Source of the DNA: Pristionchus mayeri
Lineage: Eukaryota > Nematoda > Chromadorea > Rhabditida > Neodiplogasteridae
NCBI GenBank assembly: GCA_036245805.1
Contig: BTRK01000002.1
Coordinates: forward strand, 39,228,661 to 39,292,660
Length of the DNA stretch: 64,000 nt
Reading direction: 5' to 3'
Positions 1-10,900 of this stretch are shown in pieces. Position 1 is the stretch's first letter. Each line of letters opens with the position of its first letter. The translations under genes were made by a program, and so were the position numbers. Under the pieces are notes generated by a model, which saw nothing but the letters and a program-made list of their open reading frames with translations, had not been told where the DNA came from and ran no database searches.

Positions 1-676
1 GAGCGTTTGGACATCTTTCCTATCCGCAGCGATCGTTTTTCAGAGGCACTTTCCAGTTCCGGACTCGCTATTTTCGTCTGCACTCTCTCTCTAACTTTGC
101 CCAAAGATATTAAAACATTACAAAAAGCTGGAATTCAGTTCTTCAGAACGTGTTGGACATGTACACACAATAACAAAAGTTTTCCTTAACTTTCTCTCAA
201 ACTTGTTTTCGAAGGGCCATGCAATCAGGACCATTGTGCACCTCCGAAAAACGATCGCCGCGGTCCGGAACGATATCCAAACACTCCGAAAAGTTGCAAT
301 TCATATATATATATAATATTTTGAACATGACTAAGCAAAAACCAGATTTTTAAATACATTTCCCGAAAAGCAGCCAATATGCGACCGAGCAGCAACTTCA
401 AATTTATATTGTGGATAGGCCTCGGTCCTATCTCCAACGTCAGAAAGTTTGACAAGCTGGAAAAAATATATATAAGAATAACGCCTGTTTGAAAAAGTGA
501 AATTCGATTGCGTCATCACTACGCAATCAAACGATGATGCAATTGATGACGCAATGCACGCATCGTATTCCTCGATGGATTTGGTATATAGTACCACGAC
601 ATCCAAATTTCGAAATCAGCTACAACAAAAGTTATATCAAAAATAAAAATCGTCTACTCACTTTCTGGCGCGACTG
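1..676. mobile_element. right part of a foldback Tc1/mariner-type element
   Basis: The window opens inside a repeat. Bases near 1-30 match the arm of the complete element at 7159-10048 (GGACATCTTTCCT block). The right end, GGCGCGACTGTA at about 665-678, is the reverse complement of a CAGT...CGCC terminus followed by TA, as in Tc1/mariner-superfamily termini. No transposase frame is present. The left end lies outside the window. Confidence 0.6.
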
Positions 677-1172
677 TAGATTCAAAATTGCTGTCCTATT
701 TGTAAACATATCATTTAAAAAACACGAAAAAAATAAGAACTTGTAGTGCTGATTACCTGTGTTGGCAAATTTTCTCAAGCCTTTGGAAAATTTATGAAAG
801 CGCTTTATTTTCAGCATGCTCAAAGTTGTGTCTGTGAAACTTACTGAACATCAATACAATTATCAACATATCAGAGAAGCAGTAATCAGAAACGCGGATT
901 CCACTTTCTACTGCAAATTAGAGCAAAGATACTATCATGAAATCAGAATCGAATTTTCGGACACAAACGATTTCCCAGCAAGTGCTCATTAGTTCCATTG
1001 TTATTCATATATCGCTCTTGCTGGTACCGTATTAAACTGTTTACTGTAATTTGCTTTGTGATGTTTCTGCGCATGTCCCTTTTTGGTAATGCATTGTGCT
1101 AATAATAAAATATGTAATGCACATGCAGATGGAAATCTTGACAATCAATGAAATGAAAACTATATATATATA
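677..1172. other. no gene recognised
   Basis: AT-rich spacer between two repeat elements. No open frame with protein-like composition and no paired splice sites were seen. Confidence 0.5.
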
Positions 1173-4100
1173 CTGTAGCGCCGGAAAGTGAGTAGACGAT
1201 TTTTTGTTATAACTTTTGTTACAGTTGACCGACCAAGTTGAATGTTGTGGCACTAAACCAAATCCAACGATAAATACAATGCGGATACAGGGACATAAAT
1301 TGCATCATCACTGATTGCGTAGTTATGACTAGAGTGCAGAAAGGAAGAGTGAAAGGAAGACTCTGCCGCTAGCGCGCGGCGAGAAATTGAAATGAGGGAA
1401 GAGGAGGGGACCAAGGGCAATGTCTTGCGCAAGAGATGAGCTCTTGCGCAAGAGTTGGCTCGGTGAAACTCCATTTTTGGCACTGTTCGATCGACTTCTA
1501 AACGTAATTAGTGATCCATTTGCATACCCATCCTATATTAGTCTACCTGATCCGATATGGATAACGGAGAGGAATGGACTGGTTTTGATGTTTTTTTCAC
1601 GATTTACTATACTCTTTTCGACCTTTGCTCTCGCCATCTTTTTATGCAATATAATTCTTTGCGTGAGTATGTTCGCTACATCACTTCATTCATGAAGCCT
1701 TTTGGCACGTCCTGATCATGTACTATAAGGCGTGGCGTTTTGGAATTCTACTGGAATGATTCAGGTGATGCTTTCGAACATTACTAGATAAATTTCGCAG
1801 CCCTATTGGTACCCACTCGGATCTAACCCGGTTAAGCTTAGGAAAATGCAAGGGTTCAGTAAAGTACCATTTTGGAACCCTTCGCGGTTTAATCGGGAAC
1901 TTTTTGGAACCACCCTATGTCCACTCATGCGCGGTTTTGGAACCCACTGGAGTTCGATTAAGTTCCTTTTTGGAACATTCTTGGGTCCGAAAACGTTACT
2001 GGGATGATCCCTCGAGGTTTCGAAATGATAATGGATTGAACCCTAGTGGTTTTTATAACATCATTTGAGTGCACCCAAGATGGTTCCAAAATGGTACCTT
2101 CCTGAACGCATACGCTTTCCAAAACGAAAAAAAAAGACAGTGCTTGTGTGCCAGAGTTGCGATCGAAGGGTCACGAGTTCGATCCCCGCCCGCGTCCTCA
2201 GATCCACCCACACCAAGGGGGTTAAGAAATGTTGGTAGATGATTAAAAATCGAGAAATTAAAATCCCCCCACCACGTGCACACAACACATGCGGTTAGCC
2301 TTACGCATAGGTAGCTGATAACCTCAGGTCAGACTGAACGCTGAATTGGAAAGGGGCGGCAAAGTCGTGAGAGCCTGTCGTGAGAGCCGAATTCTACTTC
2401 CTTCTCTTTCTTTCAAAAGGTATCGTGAAGAGAAAAGATCGGGCGTAAGACGAACACCGTCCATTCGCCTCCTCAGATATGCAAAGCGGAGCAGGTAGAC
2501 TAATATGAGATGTGTATGCAAATGGATCATTAATTGCATTTAAAAGAACGATCAAAAAGCTTCAAAAACGTCGTTTCACCGAGCGAACTCTTGCGCAAGA
2601 ATTTCCCGATTTGCATTTCTCTCCCTCTAATTTCCCCCTCACCGCGCGCTCTGCCATCTTCCTTTGAGCACTATAGTTATGACGTAATCGAAAAACACTT
2701 TTTCAAACATCCATTATTATTACAAGGATTTTTCCTGCCCACCAAACTTCCTGATTTTGGAGATATGTTCACGGACTACCCAGAGAAAAAGTGTGAAGTT
2801 GCTGCTACGCCGTACCTTAGCTGCAGTCGTTCTGCAAAAATCGAGGTCGACAAGCTAGAGACTCTTTCAAAGCATCTAAATGATCGTCATCGTATGTCCA
2901 GATGATCCTGAGACTATGAAACCAAAATATAAATAAACAATTACTTTTTCTGCATTATTATTTTTTGGATATTCATAACTTTTTTCGAGAAATGTAGTCT
3001 GCGTGTTGAAAATGCATGAAAGATTCCCAACTTTTTAAAGTGTTGGAATAACTCTCCTGCCCGCGGTGATCGATTTTCAGAGACATTCTATGGCTTGGAC
3101 CTCGATGCCACGGCCCTTTGTGCGAGAGTACACAATGCGTAAGCAAGGTGTGGCGTACCCGAGTATAGTTTACCCTTGTCATCCAGTGGATCGCGATTGC
3201 TTATTGTTCGTTCATTGTATTGCTATGCCTAGATAAACAGAGAATTGTAATTCTATGCTTCGTATATTCGAATGTAGAGGGAGAACTCATGGATATCATA
3301 TATGATGGATGGGAGGATTCGAACCACTTCCGTTCATAATATGACGAAGGCAACGGCGAAAATCTTCCTTGAATCATTTGAACTGATAGGATGTATAGTA
3401 TGTGGTGAACGAAAATGTGTTGTGGCGGAGTAAGCATACGACTCTCTATTACATATCCAAAGGCAAACACACACACACCGCTATTGCGCGTGATGGAAGC
3501 TGATAAGAGAGCGAGGAGAGAGTGCAAAGGTAGCGAGATGCTTACATCACAATATTTCATCGCTTTATGTGGGCTTGTAGTGTTTTGTAATTTTTTAGTT
3601 GTACGTTTTTCCGCAGCAACATCCGCGTCTTGGCCGCTAGCAAGTACCATCATGTAGAATCCTACATCATCGTAAATTGTTTAAATTTGTGAGTATAGCA
3701 ACGCATTTTATGTACTCCACCACATTTCAATATTTGTACGTTGACATAAAATTACCACCTCAACCCACTTGCTTTCATTCGCTCATGAAATGCTAAACTT
3801 GTATGGAATATTTCTGGCCGCCCTGAAACATTTTAACGCTCTTCGCAGAAAATAACTTCATTTTCGGATTCTGCATGAAAAACTACTATACCATTCAAAT
3901 TTCACAAAAATTCACGAGTGCGCTCGGAAGTTATGGTTTCCAGAAGAAGGCAAATTAGGACTAGCTCGTTGAACAATACCATAATTCTCCAAATCATCCC
4001 GAATGGGTTCTTTAGGACATTGAAACTTATTTGTATATCGATTCATACAATTTGAGATCATGTTCGGACAATTTGAAGTCTTGCCTCTTCAAAGTATGCA

Positions 4101-4903
4101 ATTTTCCTCAAAAATATTTGGCCTCAAAAATATTTGACGACGTCTTACATCGTCCAAGTTGAAATTTTGAGACAAAGTTCTTAGCTACCTTGTGCGAGAC
4201 CCGTTGGACTATCGCAATCGCACATTTTCTAAAAAAAATGTATTTCTTGTAATAAAATTTCCCTGCGGCTCAAATGCCGTTGGTATTAAGACATGTCATA
4301 GGACTTTCAGGAGCCCATTGTCAATTTGCTACGGCCTCGCACCCCGTTGCAGTATGTTTGAGACGAAAAACGCATAACTGTTCTTCTAGGGAAGCTAGAG
4401 ACAACTCCACATAAGAAAAATGGTCGTTATCATGACCCTGGACAGTTTGGTCTTGATCGGTAATCGTTTGCACTCAGGGTACAAAAAATCCTTAAGATAG
4501 CCCGAACTTCGGCTCTCTTACATATCTCTCGTCGTGTACGGAAATTAAGGGCGCGCGAGAGGAGCGCGCGTCAGTTGATCGTTCGCAATGGCCAGGAAAG
4601 TGGTTCCAGCTAAACTAAAAATGGGAATCGATTCTTTGATGAAGCTGCAGCGAAAGGAGGTCGAAGTAAGTTGACAATTGTTTTCTGAGTAATCCCGGGA
4701 CATGACATAATACCAAACATTTGAGCTGTAAAAAAAATCTTATACGAAATACATTTTTTTTCCGAAAAAGTGATGTGCGATTGAGTAATCGAGTGATAAA
4801 TTTACATCAGTAATATCAGATTGTTAACACTTAGATTGCCTATTCATAATTCATTTTCTGATCAAGTGCATGTAGTAGTTCCCAATACTTTCCGGCGATA
4901 CTG
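1173..4903. mobile_element. repeat-rich block with transposon-like ends
   Basis: The left border at 1173 (CTGTAGCGCCGGAAAGTGAG after TA) and the right border at 4903 (ACTTTCCGGCGATACTG before TA) share the terminal core GCCGGAAAGT in inverted orientation. Internal stretches near 2700-2850 resemble arms of the 7159-10048 element, for example a GGAGATATG...GACTACCCAGA block. I cannot show that the two borders belong to one element. They could be two nested or adjacent insertions. A SINE-like copy lies at about 2125-2330. No gene was recognised. Confidence 0.4.
2125..2330. repeat. tRNA-derived SINE-like repeat, family 1
   Basis: It contains a Pol III B-box-like GGTCACGAGTTCGATCCCC followed by a tail with CACCACGTGCACACAACAC and a GCGGT-AGCCT-AC-CATAGG block. 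The same order of blocks recurs at 43283-43445, so this is a dispersed family. The tRNA-like half is degenerate and not a functional tRNA gene. Confidence 0.6.
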
Positions 4904-4963
4904 TATTATATACTATTTTAATGATCTATAATAATCACGCATAACCCATAAACATTGCCAGAT

Positions 4964-7900
4964 ATGGATGGTACCTACAATACCCTGACATTGGATCAGA
5001 GAGAACTGTTACCTGATGACACCAACGTGTATCAAACTGAAGAAGGTAAGCCGGCGCTATTGTATTATGATAAAACAATATATAATTTAGGAACACACTT
5101 TTATTTCAAATATTCAGCTCCGATTAGGTTGTATGTAAAATGGAGGTGAGCGAAACATACATTTATTTGTAACATGTTGTTCACAGCGGAAAAGAAATAA
5201 ATGCGAAGCTGCCTAAGAAAAGCATTCCTACATTTATTTGCTATGGTCGTGTGCTACTTTATTGCGCAGTATACGGAAATAAATTATATTTCATCCTGGG
5301 TGAAACGGTGGGAATCCTCATTAGGGCGGCAAGAACGGATCACGGATCGACCTTTTGACCCTCTATAACGGGTCAGATACGGGTCGGTAGATGACCCGCC
5401 GGATTCGGGTCGAAACGGGTCAAGCGTGAGAGATAGAAAGGAAGAGGAAGAGCGAGAGATCGTGTTGAACGGAGAGAGCGCAAAGAGACGCGTCTCTCTG
5501 CACCCTCTCTCTTTATCGCAGTCTCTCGGTCTTCATCTTCCTTTCTCGCCCGGGAGCGGAAAGGAAGGAGCCGCTTCTTACCCGCAATTACGGGTCACAT
5601 ACGGGTCAGGGTCATAAAAACGGGTGACCCGAAAAAATCGTCAACTACGCGGGTAACCCGTGACCCGTTCTTGCCGCCCTAATCCTCATTACATTTAAAC
5701 AAGTGTGTGTTGACTGCTCAAACATTCACAGTATTTATTCTTTAAAGCCGGAAAAAATTTACTATGCGGAATTCATTCTGCCAGATACAATTATAGTTGC
5801 AACTGTTCGAGAAATATCAAAGGTATAAATAATGAGCGTTTCACAATGAAGATGGCATTATTACAGGATGAGAGTGTTTCTCCCTACGGACCAGTCTTCC
5901 TGCTCGGAAAAGACGGAAGCCCAAACATAACATATCGTATGTGCGATACTCCTTCGAGTGCTACGCACATTCCTGATCTACCAGCTTTTTATATCCTAAG
6001 GTACATTTGTATTTATTCTCTATATTTACTAGTCTACTGAAGCGCACATGTATTTTCAATAAACCGTCATTCGAGGACGTAAAAAATAAATATTAGAATC
6101 TAAATCATGTTTAGTTCAAATGAATTTCTTAAATGTGATGCTGTATCGAATACGAACGTGCTTTCTGTTCGTCATGGTGTTAATAATGTATTTGATGTTC
6201 CAGAGGTGAGAAGCAGAGAAAACACATTTTTTGTGATCATTTTATAGGAGGAAGATTGGTCAAACAAATATTCCTTATGTGATTCAAATAAATTCGTCTA
6301 CATATTATCTCGCGAAAGAAATGTACTACACGTTATAGAGGCAAATACAGTAAAGTTTATGCAACCCTTGAAGATAGAGTAAGACAATTAGTATCATTAA
6401 AATAATCTGTTAGTTCAGGAGTAATTGTCAACTAATTGAATTAATCAGCGTTCGAAATGCAGTTATTTATTTTCTGACAAGGGATACATTTACAAGTAAA
6501 CGATACATGATGACTGCACAGCTTCCAGAGGGATACGTGAGTACAAATTTAACTAAAACGAAATACAAGTTACATTTATTAAAACACACTTGTACATTCC
6601 ATACGATTTCAGTATTTAAAAACCGTAACTATTGACGAGAGGAAAATTACAAATTTGTTGGAGCGAATTCAGGAGGTTTTAATCAGAAAAGCAAGATCGC
6701 AGAGTAACATTACAGCTGGAAACTAATGAATTGGCCAATAGGATCGAGTGTGAGAAGATTGTTAGAAAATTCGAAGAAAGAACCCGCCAGGTAAGTTGAA
6801 TACAATTATATAAACACCAGCATATTAATATATTCCATTGGATTACACGAACATACTCATTTTTTTGGTAAACATTAAAACAGTTGGTGAAACAATAACT
6901 TTAGATCGAAATTAAATGGCAAGAGGACAATCACAAGCTCACTGATGACTTGAAACTCAACGCAGAAAAGAAAACAGAGGTGAGCATCACACAAAATGTT
7001 AAAGAAGTTATAAATGTCACATCATGGCTGATCAATATATGAAAATTGGTGCAGCTTGAAGAACGAATAAACAAACTGATAATGCTAAATAAACGGGCGA
7101 TTGTGGAGAAGATGGAGGTGGGCCAAGATCCAACTGTTGAAGTAAAAGAATGCATATACAGTAGCGCTCATAAGTCATGGGACACTTTTTGCTTTTTTTG
7201 TAACTTTTTGCCCAGGAAAGGCATCATTCTGGCATTAAGGCTGGATGTACCAAATCCATTGGAGACTATGCTCATGATAGTGGGGTATGACGCAATAGCC
7301 TAGTTATTGCGTAGTGATGACGCTATCAAAGTGTACTTTTTAAAAACGGTATTATTCTTACATGGATTTCTTCCTACTCGCCAAACTGTATGAGGTTGGA
7401 GATATGACTGAGGACTACCCAGATAAAATTTTTGAAGTTGCGGCGCACTCCGCACATTTGCAGCAGAATTGCTGCAAAAACAATATCTGAAATTTAGAAC
7501 TCAGCTCCTAGACTAGCTAGAGACTCGATCAAAACGCCAAAATGATCGCCACCATGAGTAGAGTTGATCCTGAGAATATGAAAACAATATCTTGAAATTT
7601 GCCCTCAGGGCATGACAAAATCACTTTTTTGTATGACCATTTTTTGGACTTTCATAACTTTATGGGAAGGTTAGTTAAAAATCAGATTTTAGCATAGGAA
7701 CGTTCAAAATGTATTGGAGACCGGATTCCCAACTTTTTAGAGCGATTGGACATCTTTCCTGCCTGCGGCGTGCGATTTTCGGAGGTATACTAGGGTCGGG
7801 AATCACAGTGTTTACGCACTCTCGTCGTCTGTACTCTCTCACCATAGGGGTAAATAGGGTGTTTTCCGACCCTAGTATACCCCCGAAGAACGCACGCCGC

Positions 7901-10900
7901 AGGCAGAAAAGATGTCCAATCACTCTAAAAAGTTGGGAATCCGGTCTCGAATACATTTTGAACATTCCTATGCAAAAACCATTTTTTTACGTAACCTCCC
8001 CATAAAGTTATTAATGTCCAAAAAATGATCATACAAAAAAGTGATTTTTTCATGCCCTGAGGGCAAATTTCGAGATAAGTGGTACCAGCAAGCACTAAGT
8101 GCTACCAGGTTTTCAACTCTGATTACGGATGTCATGCTGTTTGGTACTTGTTGGTATCCTGGTTATGCTTCGGAGCGGTACCACACGTGGTACTGACATT
8201 CTAGCACTTGGTGCCAACCTGGTACCACTTGGATCTAACCTGGTACCACTTGATGCCTACCGGGAACCACTTGGAACTGACATAGGTCCCCTTAGAACTG
8301 ACCTGATGCTTCTTGGAACTGACATGGTACATCTTGGTGCCTTTCTCATACCACGTGGTACCCACCTCGTACCAGTGGGTGCTCACCTACTACCACTTAG
8401 TCCTGGTACCACTTGTTATCGAGGTTTGCTCAAGTTTCCAATACAGGGAAACCGATCTGAGAACGGAAACCGCCGTAAAATTTGCAACCTCCAAAAATGT
8501 CAAAAAATCAGGTAACCAGTGCTTAAAGGTACTCGGAACGAGTTATTCTTTTCATTTCAGAGCTTATTTAAGTTTTGTGAATAATTATGAGATCAGTGGT
8601 CGACATTTCAAAAAAATGGGACTTCTCTAATGCCGAAGATATGCATTTCGGTACACTTTGGCGACCCCAATGACCTAATTGGTTCACGCTTTTGGAACTG
8701 AAAATTTGATCCTAGGGGTAATTTTACATGCTGAATCGAATGCGCACAATTAAAAAACTCCCTCCCCCGGGAAATTTTTCAGGGCGGGATTTTTTAGACA
8801 AATTTTTGATTTCAAAGGCTCATAACTTTTTTTCACAGATGAGCTAGCATTTCACTTCCAACAGTAAAAATTCTTATCTCGTCGAGATCTTTCAGAATTA
8901 CAAGACATGTTAGGGGTTTGGATGAGCCGTTCAAAAAATTCAAAAACCGACCGCCCAACTTCAGCGAAAAACTCGAAATGAGAAGTTCGAGATACGGCTT
9001 TCTAAGGTCGATTTTCGAACTCTACGTGAAAAGTTACCCCAAGGGACATCCTAAAATCAATACTTTATTTTTCGTTGTACGGCCTATTGGTAGTATTGCT
9101 TAGTTTTCTCAGAAAGTCTCTCTTATGAAAACAATATCTCGAAATTTGCCCTCAGGGCATGAAAAAATACTTTTTTGTATGATCATTTTATGGACATTAA
9201 TAACTTTATGGGGAGGTTACGTAAAATTTTGGTTTTTGCATAGGAATGTTCAAAATTTATTCGAGACCGGATTCCCAACTTTTTAGAGTGATTGGACATC
9301 TTTTCTGCCTGCGGCGTGCGTTTTTCGGGGGTATACTAGGGTCGGAAAACACCCTATTTACCCCTATGGTGAGAGAGTACAGACGACGAGAGTGCGTAAA
9401 CACTGTAATTCCCGACCCTAGTATACCCCCGAAAAACGCACGCCGCAGGCAGGAAAGATGTCCAATCGCTCTAAAAAGTTGGGAATCCGGTCTCCAATAC
9501 ATTTTGAACGTTCCTATGCAAAAATCTGATTTTTAACTAACCTTCCCATAAAGTTATGAAAGTCCAAAAAATTGTCATACAAAAAAGTGATTTTGTCATG
9601 CCCTGAGGGCAAATTTCAAGCTATTGTTTTCATATTCTCAGGATCAACTCTACTCATGGTGGCGATCATTTTGGCGTTTTGATCGAGTCTTTAGCCAGTC
9701 TAGGAGCTGAGTTCTAAATTTCAGACCTTGTTTTTGCAGCAATGCTGCTGAAGTGCGGTCGCGCGGTAACTTCAACAATTTTATCTGGGTAGTCCTCAGC
9801 CATATCTCCAACCTCATAAAGTTTGGCCAGTAGGAAAAAATCCATGTAAGAAAAATGCCGTTTTTAAAAAGTACACTTTGATTGCGTCATCACTACGCAT
9901 TAACTAGGCTATTGCGTCATACCCCACTATCATGAGCATAGTCTCCAATGGATTTGGTACATCCAGCCTTAATGCCAGAATGATGCCTTTCCTGGGCAAA
10001 AAGTTACAAAAAAAGCAAAAAGTGTCCCATGACTTATGAGCGGTACTGTAGCTTCGACATGAGAATAACGATATACGAGAGGAAAGGAGCAAATTAGCTG
10101 TTCGTCTTCATAAATCTGATACACTCAACGAAGAGGTATAATTAGTAAATTGAATTGTTGTAGTTGAATATCGTTCGTATCACAGCTTCAAAATAAAAGC
10201 GGCGAATTGGAAATGCGAAATCTTGAGCTGATTTCAAAAAATGAACAACTAAAAGTTCAGCTCAAGAATTTGGAAACGTCAATGTTTGAGGTTAAGACAA
10301 TTATATCGCGCGTCTTCTGAGAGATTGCATGAAAACGGACCCCTCGCGGAACAAGGAGCCGAAAGTTTGAGCAATATCCATGAGATATTTATGCTAGAGT
10401 ATATTGGGGACGAGGAAACTTTTGTCGTTGGCAGTTTTTCCCAGAACCGTCTTTTAGGAATTTTCCGGTTTTGGTACCGGCTCTACCATAAAACAGCTCC
10501 CAGATGAGCTAGAATGATAACTTTGGGCTCAGAATGTGCGCAAAATTATTCTAAGCAACTTTTCTGTTGGCGATGAAAATCTATGACTTCATCTTCATCG
10601 TGAGAAAATTTAAAAATCATTTTTAAAACCAGAAAACAAATTCTACCGGCTCGGGGACCCCCCTCTTTACAACTTTTTGATCACACATTATTAATCTATG
10701 ACATCGAGTTACTCTAGGAAAAAATATAACTGGCGGCTAAACCCGTGGCTTTTTGAGATTTGAGGCTGGAAAGACCAAAAAATGACCAAAATTAGATTTT
10801 TTTCGATTTTTTCAACTTTTGAAAATATCCATATTTTGAACTCCAAAGATATTTTCTCTTGTATTCTGCCATTTCATATATCAGTATGTCGTTTTTCACT

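Larger units (their letters stand above)
7159..10048. mobile_element. 2.9 kb foldback Tc1/mariner-type element in a gene A intron
   Basis: It is flanked by TA on both sides. Its ends CAGTAGCGCTCATAAGTCAT and ATGACTTATGAGCGGTACTG are inverted repeats. The two arms (about 7159-8085 and 9125-10048) are near-perfect inverted copies of each other, and each arm contains a smaller palindrome (about 7690-7970 and 9240-9520). The centre holds a degenerate minisatellite and a copy of repeat R. There is no transposase, so it depends on another element for mobility. Confidence 0.85.

Noticed and set aside
4588..4665. A possible first exon of gene A (MARKVVPAKLKMGIDS...) with a GTAAGT donor
   Set aside because: Its phase does not fit the next exon (joining gives a stop), and it lies inside the repeat block ending at 4903. 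The ATG at 4964 after an acceptor-like site is preferred.
8129..8630. Frames of 105-128 codons across the GGTACC repeat
   Set aside because: Products are simple LVPLGTDLVPL-like repeats arising from the minisatellite, present in more than one frame.
7675..9536. Several 80-100 codon frames with nearly identical products on both strands
   Set aside because: They are the two strands and two arms of one palindromic element. The matching proteins are a by-product of inverted repetition.
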